From contig NZ_CP091430.1 of assembly GCF_024734895.1 (NCBI RefSeq), positions 6,280,501-6,344,500 on the forward strand: a DNA stretch of 64,000 nt, in the 5' to 3' direction. Of the stretch, positions 51,930-61,435 are shown in pieces. The stretch's first letter is position 1. Each line of letters starts with the position of its first letter. This DNA comes from Paenibacillus spongiae (GTDB lineage Bacteria > Bacillota > Bacilli > Paenibacillales > Paenibacillaceae). The notes beneath the pieces are model-generated. The model did not search any database and was not told the DNA's origin. It was given only the letters and a program-made list of their open reading frames with translations. Position numbers and translations under genes: made by a program.

Positions 51930-52730
51930 TCAATGCTTCAAGGCAGCCGACACCGTCCCGACATACTCGCTGAATTCATGCTTGCTGCGGAAATCCTCCC
52001 CGCGTGGAAAAGGGGCGCGGACCGGAATGATTTCATCGATCTTGCCCGGACGCGGCGTCATGACGACGACTCGGGAAGACAAGTAGACCGCTTCGAACAC
52101 ATTATGGGTGATGAACAATACGGTCATGCTCTTCTCCCGCTCCCAAATGCCGAGCAGCTCGTTCTGCAGCGTCTGGCGCGTAATTTCATCCAGCGCGCCG
52201 AACGGTTCGTCCATGAGAAGCAGCTTCGGGCGCGAGATGAGCGCCCGGGCAATCGATACCCGCATCTTCATCCCGCCCGACAGCTGGCGCGGAAGAACCC
52301 GCGTATAATCTTTGAGCCCAACCAGCTCCAGCACCCGTTCGCCCTCCTCGATGCGCTCCTTCTTCGGAACGCCCCGCAGGCTTAGCGGCAGCGTGACATT
52401 GTCGATCAGCTTCGACCATGGTAGAAGCGTATGATCCTGAAAGACGAAGGCGATTTCGTTATGTTTGCGCGCTTCCTTCGGCGTCGTTCCAAGCACGGTC
52501 ATGTGACCTTCCGTCGGCGCCGTCAGCCCCGCGATCATATTGAATATCGTCGATTTGCCGCATCCGGACGGTCCGACGAAGCAGAGGAACTCCCCTTCGC
52601 CCACCGTCAGCGTCGCGTTCTGCACCGCAACGGTCCCGTTCGGATACACTTTCCCCACGTTGTTCAGTTCGACCAGCGGCCGGACGATCTCCGCCCCGGC
52701 GCTTAGCATGTCGGCCATGCGCATTGCCAT
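51930..52730 (-). CDS. ABC transporter ATPase (SsuB/TauB-like)
   Basis: Walker A is GPSGCGKST, Q-loop FVFQDHTLLPW, signature QLSGGMKMRVSIARAL, Walker B LLLMDEPFGALD and the H-loop ITHNVFEA. The ATG at 52730 has GGGAGG seven bases upstream. Permease and ATPase are separated by about 33 bases and the binding protein lies just before, so this is a complete importer. Confidence 0.93.
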   Translation of the reverse strand: MAMRMADMLSAGAEIVRPLVELNNVGKVYPNGTVAVQNATLTVGEGEFLCFVGPSGCGKSTIFNMIAGLTAPTEGHMTVLGTTPKEARKHNEIAFVFQDHTLLPWSKLIDNVTLPLSLRGVPKKERIEEGERVLELVGLKDYTRVLPRQLSGGMKMRVSIARALISRPKLLLMDEPFGALDEITRQTLQNELLGIWEREKSMTVLFITHNVFEAVYLSSRVVVMTPRPGKIDEIIPVRAPFPRGEDFRSKHEFSEYVGTVSAALKH

Positions 52731-52802
52731 GCTGTCCACCTCCCTAATGATGTCCGGTTATCCGGCCAATTCGATTCGATTTGCCTCCCTTGGGACTCAA
52801 GC

Positions 52803-53849
52803 TTATTTTGTCGGCAAAAATTCCGTCGTGAACGCCTTGCTGACGTCCTGCGAAGCTTTCAATAAACCGAGATCGAGCAGCGTCTTGTTCATCTCTTCCC
52901 ATCGTTCCGTTGACATATAGCCGACGCCATGTTCAGCGGCATCCCCTTCATACACCAGCGGCTGAAGCGCTTCTGCCCCGTATTCCATGACATCCACCGG
53001 ATTATCCGGATTCGCTTTGGAGAGAGCCGGAATGATATCGCGCCAATTCAACTTGAAATCTTCCCATCCTTTGGCTGTCGCCTCGACGAACGCCTTCACG
53101 ACCTCCGGATGCTCCTTCAGGAACGATTCCGTCGTATAGATCAGGTTGCCGTACGGGCTAAAGCCGAAGTCCGCATTGAGCAAATATTTCGTTTCAATCC
53201 CTTTCTGCTTGACGACGTAAGGCTCGGATGTAATATAGCTTTGGGTGACGGCTGTCTTATCGTTCAGAAATAGAGAAAGATCGCCGGAGTACTTGACTTG
53301 CGTCACATCATCCAGCTTATAGGCCTTTTTGAAATATTCCCAGAAGGGCGAGCCGCTGCCGACATAAACCTTGCGCCCGTTCAAATCCTCCATCCCTTCG
53401 ATCGGCTGGTCGGCATGATAGAGGAGCGCCTGCGGACTCTTCTGAAACGTTCCGAAAATCGCGACGAGCGGCAGGCCCTGTTCCCGCGCCAGCAGCACTT
53501 CATCGGAGCTCCCCATGCCGAATTCGGCTTTGCCCGAGGCAACCAGCTGCGTAGCGGATACGCCGGGACCGCCGGACTGGATCGTCATATCGAGGCCCGC
53601 ATCCTTGTAATACCCTTTCTCTAAAGCGGCGTAGTTGCCGCCATGCTCCGGCTGGGCGAACCAGTTGGTCACTTGAGTCACTTTGACTGGTTCCTTCTTC
53701 TCTGTCCCGCCGCCGGATTCGTTCGTTCCGCCTTCGGCCTCCCCATTCGCCTCATTCGACTTCGTTCCGCAGCCGGCTAGCGCGGCGGCACTCAATAATA
53801 GCAACACGACGATCAGAGACGCAGTCTTCCAAGATTTCTTTGTTTTCAT
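52803..53849 (-). CDS. ABC transporter substrate-binding lipoprotein (NMT1/THI5-like)
   Basis: The ATG at 53849 has GAGGAGGG seven bases upstream. The signal peptide ends in the lipobox LAGC, followed by a Gly/Glu-rich linker. The NMT1/THI5-like domain is visible: VTNWFAQPEHGGNYAALEKGYYKDAGLDMTIQSGGPG, ASGKAEFGMGSSDEVLLAREQGLPLVAIF and YITSEPYVVKQKG. The ligand is probably a small N-heterocycle or acid. Upstream of the start, 66-bp tandem repeats give an artificially extended frame of 402 codons that I do not use. Confidence 0.92.
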   Translation of the reverse strand: MKTKKSWKTASLIVVLLLLSAAALAGCGTKSNEANGEAEGGTNESGGGTEKKEPVKVTQVTNWFAQPEHGGNYAALEKGYYKDAGLDMTIQSGGPGVSATQLVASGKAEFGMGSSDEVLLAREQGLPLVAIFGTFQKSPQALLYHADQPIEGMEDLNGRKVYVGSGSPFWEYFKKAYKLDDVTQVKYSGDLSLFLNDKTAVTQSYITSEPYVVKQKGIETKYLLNADFGFSPYGNLIYTTESFLKEHPEVVKAFVEATAKGWEDFKLNWRDIIPALSKANPDNPVDVMEYGAEALQPLVYEGDAAEHGVGYMSTERWEEMNKTLLDLGLLKASQDVSKAFTTEFLPTK

Positions 53850-53866
53850 AGTTTCCCTCCTCAAAG

Positions 53867-54180
53867 TTTTGCGAAGCTCTGCATCTCGCCTATTCTTCAC
53901 AGCAAAACTTGCTTCGGAAGCATCGACTCTTGTTTTGCGAAGCTCTGCATCTCGCCTATTCTTCACAGCAAAACTCGCTTCGGAAGCATCGACTCTTGTT
54001 TTGCGAAGCACTGCATCTCATCTATTCTCCGCAGCAAAACTCGCTTCGGAAGCATCGACTCTTGTTTTGCGAAGCACTGCATCTCGCCTATTCTTCGCAG
54101 CAAAACTCGCTTCGGAAGCATCAATCCTTGTTTTGCGACGCGATACTCCCTCGTCTATTCTCCACAGCAAAACTTGCTCA
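53867..54180. repeat. 66-bp tandem repeat, four copies plus a partial fifth
   Basis: Copies begin at 53867, 53933, 53999, 54065 and 54131, exactly 66 bases apart, with few differences. Each unit has the palindrome GCTTCGGAAGC and an inverted pair GCAAAAC / GTTTTGC. The period of 22 codons keeps a frame open on the minus strand (LRKTRVDASEASFAVKNRRD). It lies between the amidohydrolase stop and the binding-protein ribosome site. Contiguous units without unique spacers exclude CRISPR. Confidence 0.95.
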
Positions 54181-54192
54181 TCCCTCTATGAT

Positions 54193-55512
54193 TTATCTCG
54201 GCATCTCAGCGGAGCCGACAGCCGGCGCCGCAGCCGACCATTCTCTCCTTACGGCAGCGCTGACCCAGCGGCCGTTCGAGACGACCCATCGGGACGGCGA
54301 CTCCTCGATAAACAACCGTTGGACTGATCGCGCGTCGACGATGACGAAGCTGGCCGGCAGGCCTTCGCGGATGCCGTAATCCTCCAGCTGCATAATCGCG
54401 GCGGGGACTTCGGTAATCATCCGGAGCAGCGCCCGAAGCTCGTCGGCCCCTCCCATGTGGGCGGCATAGGAAGCGATCGTCGCGATTTGCACGAGATCCG
54501 CGCGGCCGAACGGATGGAACGGGTCCTGGATATTATCCGACGCCACCGCGACGGGCACGCCTGCCGCGAGCAGCTCCTTCACCCGCGTCACGCCCCGCCG
54601 GATGGGGCCGCAGTCTTCCCGGCCCTGCAAATATAAATTCACGGCCGGCAGCGTCACCGCCGCCAACCTGGCCTCGGCCATCAGGCCGATAATTTCGCCG
54701 GCCTCGCCGGGCGGCATGGAAGCGAGCGAACACAGATGTCCGGCCGTCGCTCTGCCGCCGTATTCGTATTCGATGGTGCGGTGCGCGATTGGAACGACCG
54801 TTCTTCGGGCCGGATCGTCGCTTTCGTCCGCATGAAAATCGACGGGAACCCCGTATCGCGAAGCCAAGGCGAATATACGCGAAATTTCCGTTTTCGGATC
54901 GCTGCCCAGATGGGGCGCACCGCCCAGACCGTCCATTCCGAGCTTCAGAAGCTCTTCCGCGGCCTCCACGCCCGCAGCGCCCATTCGCTCAAACGAACAC
55001 ATCGGGATCAATTGGAGGCTGATCCTGCCCTTCAATTCTTCCCTTGCCTCCAAAGCGGCTTCCATCGTTCGGAAGGCGATCTCGCGTCCCTGGTTCAGAT
55101 GGAAGTCCAGATGCGTCCGGATATGCGTCGTGCCCCGGGACAGCGCCATCAAGGCGGTTGATACGATCCGCTGCTTGATCTCCGCTTTGGTAAAGCCGGC
55201 CACCTTGGCGCCGTAATTGTCGATCGCTTCCCGCAGCGTCCCCGACCGGTTGCCGACTGCGGCTATGGACGTCGCTTTGTCCAAATGCATATGCGCGTCC
55301 ACAAAACCGGGCAGCACCATCCTTCCCTCCAAATCGATCGGCCTGCCGGTTTCAGGCAGTCCTTCGATATCCGACAGACGCACCGCATTCGCCGTACAAA
55401 CGTCTTCATCCTGAACGGCGACGGAGGTCCAGCGGCCTCCCTGCGCATGCATAGCATACAAGCGGCTCTCGTCCTCCAGCGGAAGCGAGGCGTTAATCAA
55501 CTGGATCTCCAT
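54193..55512 (-). CDS. Cytosine-deaminase-like amidohydrolase
   Basis: The ATG at 55512 has GGAGGTGG upstream. The metal-dependent hydrolase pattern is clear: GFVDAHMHLDK, THIRTHLDFH, PVDFHADESDDP, ATAGHLCSLA and VAVASDNIQDPF (catalytic Asp). This matches the CodA group, which includes cytosine, isoguanine and creatinine deaminases. The start overlaps nothing; the FAD oxidase gene ends 21 bases upstream. The 66-bp repeats follow its stop. Substrate likely an N-heterocycle (inference). Confidence 0.9.
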   Translation of the reverse strand: MEIQLINASLPLEDESRLYAMHAQGGRWTSVAVQDEDVCTANAVRLSDIEGLPETGRPIDLEGRMVLPGFVDAHMHLDKATSIAAVGNRSGTLREAIDNYGAKVAGFTKAEIKQRIVSTALMALSRGTTHIRTHLDFHLNQGREIAFRTMEAALEAREELKGRISLQLIPMCSFERMGAAGVEAAEELLKLGMDGLGGAPHLGSDPKTEISRIFALASRYGVPVDFHADESDDPARRTVVPIAHRTIEYEYGGRATAGHLCSLASMPPGEAGEIIGLMAEARLAAVTLPAVNLYLQGREDCGPIRRGVTRVKELLAAGVPVAVASDNIQDPFHPFGRADLVQIATIASYAAHMGGADELRALLRMITEVPAAIMQLEDYGIREGLPASFVIVDARSVQRLFIEESPSRWVVSNGRWVSAAVRREWSAAAPAVGSAEMPR

Positions 55513-55533
55513 GTCCCCCACCTCCATTGCCGA

Positions 55534-56877
55534 TTATGATGCGTCCGCATCCGACACGACGATTTTGCCGGGATTGAGCAGCTGCCGCGGATCGTTGCTC
55601 CGCTTGCGAAGCCGCATGCCGTCGATCTCGCCCCGCCCTCCGTCGTCCAACACCCACGTATGCGGATTGGAAACCGGAACGCCGATCGATTCGAAATAGC
55701 CGATGATTTCGTTCAGCCGCTCCTCGGTCGTATACCGGATAATCGGGAGGATTGCCGGCGCGATGGTTCCTCTGGCTTTCATCCATTCCTGATGAATCAG
55801 CACTTCGCTGCCGAACCGGGTTTTTATCCTATCAAGCTGCTGCATAAAGCCGGTTGCGGAGAGACCCGCCTGCAAATAAGTCAACGTCGGGTCGGTCTTG
55901 ATCGCCCACAGCGTCGTATGATTCCAGGTGAAATCGGACAGACTGATGCTCTTCTTGTAGCTCGAAGCTTCAATCCGGTGACCGCATCGCCCGCCCGCCT
56001 GCTGCGCAACCTCCTGAAGCGCCGGACTCGCGCTTTCTTCTATCTCCAGCAGCACGGCCGCCGCGCCGGGCTCCAGCACTTTAATAAGCGGTTTGAAAAA
56101 CTGCGGGATCGGCCATTCCATGACGCTGACCAGCCTTTTGCCCACACTTTCGTCCTTCGACAGCCGCTCGGCAAAGAGCGTCGCTTCCTCCAGCGTGTCA
56201 AAGTGTACGACGTTCTGCTGCCACTCCTTGGCCGGGGCAAGCGGAATGACCAGCTCCGTAAGGACGCCCGTCGTGCCGTAGCTGTGAATATAATCCAGCA
56301 GCTCGCCGCCCGATACGACCAGCTTGCGCGGCTGTTCTTCCAGCGTGTAGACGGTCGCTTCCAGCACATTGCCGTCCCACAGGTTGCCCCACGTAATCGA
56401 GCCGATCCCGCCGGAGCCGCCGGAAACGAAGCCGCCGACTGTCGCAACCATGTACGTGCTCGGGTAAATTCTCAGCTCTTGCCCGTGCTTGCGCGCTTCC
56501 TTCTCGATTAGCCCCATCTTCACGCCGCATTGGACGCGGGCATAGCCGTTTCCGATTTCGCGGATCGCATCGAGTCCGCTCACATCGAGCACGATGCCGC
56601 CCGAGAGCGGGACGGCCTGGCCGTAGTTGCCGGTTCCCGCTCCCCGTACCGTCACCGGAATCCGGTTCCGGTACGCGAAGGACAGGACGGCGGCAACTTC
56701 TTCCTCGCTTGCCGCGGCGACGATGCCCTCGGCGACCTTCTCCTTCAGCTTCGCTTCCAGCACCGGAGAATACCAATAATAGTCCTTGGACAACTTTTCC
56801 TTTACACGTTTCTCCGTGATGAACCGCTCGCCGACCAGCTCCGACATTTCTTTCGCCCACTCGACCGCCACAGCCAT
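55534..56877 (-). CDS. FAD-linked oxidase (FAD_binding_4, GlcD/LldD-like)
   Basis: The FAD-binding motif VTVRGAGTGNYGQAVPLSGGIVLDVSGLD and STYMVATVGGFVSGGSGGIGSITWGNLWDGNVLEA are typical of VAO-type flavoproteins. The C-terminus ends RKRSNDPRQLLNPGKIV, the usual end of these oxidases. AGGAGGGG lies only two bases before the ATG; a GTG two codons later has better spacing. It probably oxidises a hydroxy acid or aldehyde intermediate of the pathway. Confidence 0.88.
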   Translation of the reverse strand: MAVAVEWAKEMSELVGERFITEKRVKEKLSKDYYWYSPVLEAKLKEKVAEGIVAAASEEEVAAVLSFAYRNRIPVTVRGAGTGNYGQAVPLSGGIVLDVSGLDAIREIGNGYARVQCGVKMGLIEKEARKHGQELRIYPSTYMVATVGGFVSGGSGGIGSITWGNLWDGNVLEATVYTLEEQPRKLVVSGGELLDYIHSYGTTGVLTELVIPLAPAKEWQQNVVHFDTLEEATLFAERLSKDESVGKRLVSVMEWPIPQFFKPLIKVLEPGAAAVLLEIEESASPALQEVAQQAGGRCGHRIEASSYKKSISLSDFTWNHTTLWAIKTDPTLTYLQAGLSATGFMQQLDRIKTRFGSEVLIHQEWMKARGTIAPAILPIIRYTTEERLNEIIGYFESIGVPVSNPHTWVLDDGGRGEIDGMRLRKRSNDPRQLLNPGKIVVSDADAS

Positions 56878-56962
56878 CCCCTCCTGCTCCCATTGGATTG
56901 TTTTTTGAAATTTCTGAATATTAAATCAATACTACCCCCTCATATCCCGCCTTCACGGCACT

Positions 56963-57781
56963 CTACACGTTGACCGCAGCTCCGTTCTTAACGTCTTCCA
57001 TATTGAACCGCATAATCGCCATCAATCCTTCCGCCAGCAGCTTTCCGCCCTTCCGGAACATCGTCCTCCCGCTTTCGGCCGAAGCCAGCTTGGCATTGCC
57101 CGAGATGCCGGACGCCGATATATCGTCGATGACCCATGCGAACGCCCTGCGCTTGAACTGCAGAAAATCGGATTCCGGAAAATTCGGCCTCTCCTCGGTA
57201 GCGAGCTCCATATGGACCCAATGCTCGCGCGCCGCCAGGATGAGCGAGGTTTCGACCGCGCCGCCGTGGATGCCGGTCATTAGCTCCTCCTCGTCGAAGC
57301 TGTCGTCCGCATAACCGAAGCCGGGATCGAGCCGGAAGACGGCGAGCCCCGTGTCGATGCGGATTTCCCGTGCCATCATCCCCAGCAGATCGGTGTTTCC
57401 TCCATGCGTATTAACTAACACGAGCTTCTTGAATCCGCTTCGCTGCAAGCTTCGGGAAATATCGGTCAGCATGGCCATAAGCGTCGTCGCAGACAGCGAG
57501 ATCGTGCCGTAATGACCAAGATGCTCCGTGCTCTTGCCGTATGAGAGGGGAGGCAGGAGCCATATTTCTTCGCCGTCCGGAATTTCCTCGAAGGCATGCG
57601 TGATGAACCCTTCCCCAATCAGCGTATCCGTGTATACCGGCAAATGAGGCCCATGCTGCTCCACGGCGCCGACCGGCAGCACGACGACGGCCCGGTCTTT
57701 CGGAATCCGTTCGACTTCCAGCTTGCTTAAACGAGGCAAAAAGTGACGATCCCATGCTTTTCCCGAATAACGAGTAACCAT
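56963..57781 (-). CDS. Creatininase-family amidohydrolase
   Basis: Metal-site motifs are present: PVGAVEQHGPHLPVYTDT (Glu41, His43, Asp52), LVNTHGGNTDLLG and MTGIHGGAVETSLIL (Glu ligand). The family includes creatinine amidohydrolase, 3-dehydro-bile-acid-type and mycofactocin MftE proteases, and formamidopyrimidine hydrolases. Its neighbourhood (deaminase-like, isochorismatase-like, amidase) favours cyclic-amide hydrolysis. Length 272, normal. Confidence 0.9.
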   Translation of the reverse strand: MVTRYSGKAWDRHFLPRLSKLEVERIPKDRAVVVLPVGAVEQHGPHLPVYTDTLIGEGFITHAFEEIPDGEEIWLLPPLSYGKSTEHLGHYGTISLSATTLMAMLTDISRSLQRSGFKKLVLVNTHGGNTDLLGMMAREIRIDTGLAVFRLDPGFGYADDSFDEEELMTGIHGGAVETSLILAAREHWVHMELATEERPNFPESDFLQFKRRAFAWVIDDISASGISGNAKLASAESGRTMFRKGGKLLAEGLMAIMRFNMEDVKNGAAVNV

Positions 57782-57810
57782 ACTCTCAACTCCTCTATGA
57801 AAATGTTGGA

Positions 57811-59490
57811 TTATCCTCCGTCCGCGACGACGGGCAGCTCCAGGTACGAAACCGCACCGCCGCTCTTCACCGCTACCGAAACGACGTTCAGCCGCTCCGG
57901 GCCGACGCGGTGAATATCCTCCGGCGGCACGCCGCCGGGATGACGGACGAACACCGGAAAGGCGCTGCCCGTCAGCTCCAGTCTAACGGAGAGGCCGGCA
58001 TCGAACGCCATCGCCACAGGCCTTAGTTCAATCTCAACGGTCTCCCATTCGCCGCTTTCCCCCTTGCCGATTTCTTCGCGTCCTACGGACAAAAAGCGCG
58101 ATGCTCCATCGGGATATACGGCGCTCAGCACCGCGATGAGGTCGGTCGGGCCGTCGTCCGCCTGCACTTGAAGCCGCACGCGCGGAGCTCCGAATACGCG
58201 GAAGCAACGTTCCGCCGGTTCAGACGTAAAGACGAGCATTTCGAACCGGTCTTCAATCTCGCTGCGGTCTTGCGGCAAATAAGAATCGAGCGGCATGGGC
58301 AGCCGGGAATCGTACACGAATACGTCGACCGAGCCTTCATCTGCGCCAGCCGCAGCATCCGCGAGCCGACCTCCGCCCGATGCGCCGTTAGCCGGTACGG
58401 CCGACCCTCTCAAGAATCGTCGTTCAGCTTCCAGTCCGCTGCCGAATGGAGACACCCCCCTTTCTAGCGACCGCCACCGGTTGCCGCCAAGCTCGAAATA
58501 TTCGATAGCCGGAGCCTCGGGCGAGCCCGCATCCCCTTTGTCTTTCAGCCAATAGTCGAACCATCGGAGCTGCTTCAGGTGAATGTCGCCGCAAGCCTCG
58601 GCCCCGTGATCGACGCCTCCGGCGCGCCGGCCCCAAGGAATGTGATCCCATGGCCCAACGATTAGCCGGTGAGTCGGATTGCCGCGCCCTATTGCGTCGA
58701 ACATCCGCATCGTTCCCATAAGGAACAAGTCGTACCAGCCGCCGATATGCAGGGCCGGAACAGGACTGTCGGCCAGCTTCGGCATCAAGTTGCGGCTCTC
58801 CCAATATTCGTCGTAATGCGGATGGCTGCACCACTCGCGGTAGGCCGGGAAATAACGGGACAGGATCGGATGCTCGCCCGCGACGGGCAGATGAAGCAGC
58901 ATTTCGTGCGAAGGCCCCCTGCGTACCGAGGTGCAAGCCTCTTCAACCGAAGGGTCGCCCGCCCGCCTCGCGGCATCGCGCGCCAGCTGGTAAGCCCAGG
59001 GCAGATGTTCCCAAATGGCGAGCCGGCCCTGCGGATAGATCATGCCGCCGTATACATCGGCCCCGCACATCCCCGGAGCGATTGCGGCCAGCCGGGGCGG
59101 CTTCTCCGATGCGGCCGCCCACTGCGTGAATCCCTGATACGAGAAGCCGTACATCCCTACCCGGCCGTTCGAATCCGGCAGGCCCGCCGCCCATTCCACC
59201 GTGTCCCAGCCGTCTTCCGCCTCGCGGATGAACGGCTCGAACTCCCCTTCCGAGATCCCTCTGCCGCGAACATCTTGAATAACGACAATGTATCCCTGCT
59301 TCGCATACCAGACCGGATGCGCATAAGTGACGGTAGAAGCGATTCGTTTGCCGTAAGGCTGACGCATAAGCAGCACGGGGTGCGGGCCTTCCGCCTCCGG
59401 CCGGTAAATATCGGCATAAAGCACGGTACCGTCTCGCATGATGCAGGAGCGGTCCCGCTCGAGAATAACGTCTCCGAACCGTTCAGCCAT
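57811..59490 (-). CDS. CocE/NonD-family hydrolase (X-Pro dipeptidyl-peptidase S15-like)
   Basis: The N-terminal alpha/beta-hydrolase part has the nucleophile elbow GMYGFSYQGFTQWAA, the oxyanion region MRQPYGKR and the CocE-typical YKRGYIVVIQDVRGRGISEGEF-like segment. The C-terminal jelly-roll (X-Pro C) part ends with LNVVSVAVKSGGAVSYLELPV. The ATG at 59490 (MAERFGDVILER) is the family-like start, though GAGGAAG is very close; the frame continues to 59547. It leads the operon and may cleave an ester or amide of the imported compound. Confidence 0.87.
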   Translation of the reverse strand: MAERFGDVILERDRSCIMRDGTVLYADIYRPEAEGPHPVLLMRQPYGKRIASTVTYAHPVWYAKQGYIVVIQDVRGRGISEGEFEPFIREAEDGWDTVEWAAGLPDSNGRVGMYGFSYQGFTQWAAASEKPPRLAAIAPGMCGADVYGGMIYPQGRLAIWEHLPWAYQLARDAARRAGDPSVEEACTSVRRGPSHEMLLHLPVAGEHPILSRYFPAYREWCSHPHYDEYWESRNLMPKLADSPVPALHIGGWYDLFLMGTMRMFDAIGRGNPTHRLIVGPWDHIPWGRRAGGVDHGAEACGDIHLKQLRWFDYWLKDKGDAGSPEAPAIEYFELGGNRWRSLERGVSPFGSGLEAERRFLRGSAVPANGASGGGRLADAAAGADEGSVDVFVYDSRLPMPLDSYLPQDRSEIEDRFEMLVFTSEPAERCFRVFGAPRVRLQVQADDGPTDLIAVLSAVYPDGASRFLSVGREEIGKGESGEWETVEIELRPVAMAFDAGLSVRLELTGSAFPVFVRHPGGVPPEDIHRVGPERLNVVSVAVKSGGAVSYLELPVVADGG

Positions 59491-59622
59491 CTTCCTCGCC
59501 TTCCCCGATGATGTCGTTTCAACCCTTTTTAAGCGAATTACAAACATGACATGAATCTAACGCATTTTCATAAACCGCCGATTCCCATGAAACAGACTAC
59601 TATTCGACAGACAAAATGGACA

Positions 59623-59676
59623 ATTACATTCTTTTCGACTGCAATACGTCTAATCTATGTTCTTTTCGAATGTAAT
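59623..59676. promoter_or_regulatory. Inverted and direct repeats upstream of the CocE/NonD operon
   Basis: ATTACATTC (59623-59631) is inverted as GAATGTAAT (59668-59676). Inside it the motif TTCTTTTCGA occurs twice, 31 bases apart (59629, 59660), about three helical turns. It could bind a regulator. Confidence 0.45.
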
Positions 59677-59721
59677 TTTAAGTTTATTATATCGATGCGA
59701 ATAATCGCTGTCAATAATTTT

Positions 59722-59740
59722 ATGTTAGTTTATATAACAT
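59722..59740. promoter_or_regulatory. ATGTTA-N7-TAACAT operator, site 1
   Basis: A perfect inverted repeat ATGTTA-GTTTATA-TAACAT lies 232 bases upstream of the CocE/NonD start. The same half-sites and spacing recur at 61436. It is a likely binding site for a shared regulator. The rest of 59548-59824 is AT-rich and gene-free. Confidence 0.65.
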
Positions 59741-59824
59741 ATAAACGAATACATTACATGCATATGACACGAAATCGCATGATGTGTTCCATTCGCGCCC
59801 CTCCACTGCTATCCCCCCTCCTCG

Positions 59825-61411
59825 TCACCACCCAATCGCCGCACCGTCGCTTCTCGGATCCGTTCCGCCTTGGAAGAAGCCAAACTCGCCGACCATGATC
59901 GCATGGGCATGACCCATGACGCCGTCATATGCCCCGACTACGCGAACGCAGTGCCCGGCTTCGGCGAGCGACTCCGCAACCGAGGAATCGATGCGAGACT
60001 CCAGCTTCAGCTCTTGCGAAGGCTCTCCCCATGTACGCCCCCATAAGAAACGCGGCTCGTCGACCGCCCGCCGGGGATCCATGCCATAGTCGGCCATTCG
60101 CGTAAAAACAGCCGTTTGCGTCTGTGGCTGCCCTTCCCCGCCTTGCGTGCCGTACAGCATATCGAGGCTCCCCCCGCGAAAAGCCATCGCAGGCATAAGC
60201 GTATGGAACGTCCGCTTGCCCGGCTGCAGACAATTGACATGCAGAGGATCCAGCGAGAAGAACGACCCCCGGTTTTGCAGCAAAATCCCCGTGTCGCCCG
60301 CCACAACGCCCGAGCCGAATTCAAAATAGAGACTTTGGATAAAAGAGACGGCGTTGCCCTCCCGGTCGACTACCGCCGCGTATGCCGTGTCGTTCCCAGC
60401 AGGCACGGAGTCGACCGGCAATGCGCCATCCATGCGAATAGCGGACGCGAGCCCGGCCGCATACGGTTTGCTCAACAGCCGCTCCAGCGGGATCGCCGCA
60501 AACGCCGGATCCGTCAAGAACGCATTGCGGTCGCGGAAGCTCAGCTTCAGCGCCTCGATCATCAGCTGATAATATTCATGCGTTCCATGCTCGACGCAGC
60601 CGAAGTCGAACGTCTCCAGGACATGGAGCGCCATCAGTCCGACGAAGCCTTGCGAATTGGGAGGCATCTGATACACAATGCGGTCCCGATACGTCCCGCT
60701 CAGCGGCGTCACCCACTCCCCGGCATGATCGGCGAAATCGTCGGCTGTCAGCAGACCGCCTTCCTGATGCAAATAACGCGAGATTTCCGCCGCGACCGTT
60801 CCTTTGTAGAACGCTTCTCTTCGGCCGACAGCCACTTCGCGTAGCGACCGGGCGAGCTGCGGCTGCACGAACCTCGCGCCAGCCGCAGGCAGCTCCCCGC
60901 CCGGCATATAGATCGAGGTAGTATGCTGGAACGCAGCCAATATTCCAGCTTGCGCCCTCGTGTTGACATACTGGTCGTTCGAGAGAGGGAACCCTTCCGT
61001 TGCATAGCCAATCGCCGCTTCCAGCGTCTCGGCAAAGTCCAGCCGCCCGTATTCGGCATGAATGGCACACCAGGCATCGACCATGCCAGGCACGGTCACC
61101 GCGCTGCGCACGCCGCGGACCGGTATCGCCGCACAGCCGCGGAACGCCTCGATATTCGCCCTGTACCCGGAACGCCCGCTGCCGTTATATCCTCTGACTT
61201 CTCCATCCTGCGGCCGGTAAGCAAGCCAGAACGAGTCTCCCCCGAGCCCCGTCATATGAGGGTAAACGACCGCCAGGCAAGCGCTGACCGCAACGGCCGC
61301 ATCAAAAGCGTTGCCGCCTTTCTGCAAGATGCGGGCACCAGCCGACGAGGCCAGGTAATGCGGACTGACAACCATTGCTTCCGAACCGATGACCGAACGA
61401 TTCTTCTCCAT
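59825..61411 (-). CDS. ggt: Gamma-glutamyltransferase-family protein
   Basis: The Ntn-hydrolase pattern is clear: VVSPHYLASSAGARILQKGGNAFDAAVAVSACLAVVYPHMTGLGGDSFWL at the N-terminus, the autocleavage Thr in NDTAYAAVVDREGNAVSFIQSLY and GTQGGEGQPQTQ near the C-terminus. There is no signal peptide, so it is cytoplasmic, unlike classical secreted GGT; such members act on other gamma-glutamyl or amide substrates. It is divergent from the Lrp gene and carries an operator-like site 25 bases upstream. Confidence 0.9.
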   Translation of the reverse strand: MEKNRSVIGSEAMVVSPHYLASSAGARILQKGGNAFDAAVAVSACLAVVYPHMTGLGGDSFWLAYRPQDGEVRGYNGSGRSGYRANIEAFRGCAAIPVRGVRSAVTVPGMVDAWCAIHAEYGRLDFAETLEAAIGYATEGFPLSNDQYVNTRAQAGILAAFQHTTSIYMPGGELPAAGARFVQPQLARSLREVAVGRREAFYKGTVAAEISRYLHQEGGLLTADDFADHAGEWVTPLSGTYRDRIVYQMPPNSQGFVGLMALHVLETFDFGCVEHGTHEYYQLMIEALKLSFRDRNAFLTDPAFAAIPLERLLSKPYAAGLASAIRMDGALPVDSVPAGNDTAYAAVVDREGNAVSFIQSLYFEFGSGVVAGDTGILLQNRGSFFSLDPLHVNCLQPGKRTFHTLMPAMAFRGGSLDMLYGTQGGEGQPQTQTAVFTRMADYGMDPRRAVDEPRFLWGRTWGEPSQELKLESRIDSSVAESLAEAGHCVRVVGAYDGVMGHAHAIMVGEFGFFQGGTDPRSDGAAIGW

Positions 61412-61435
61412 GCCACATTCATCTCCCGCAATTTG

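Noticed and set aside
52803..54011. 402-residue version of the binding protein with repeated N-terminus
   Set aside because: The extra 54 codons come from the 66-bp repeats; the lipoprotein signal and ribosome site fix the start at 53849.
53867..54180. Possible CRISPR array
   Set aside because: Units are contiguous 66-bp tandem copies without unique spacers, and no cas genes are present.
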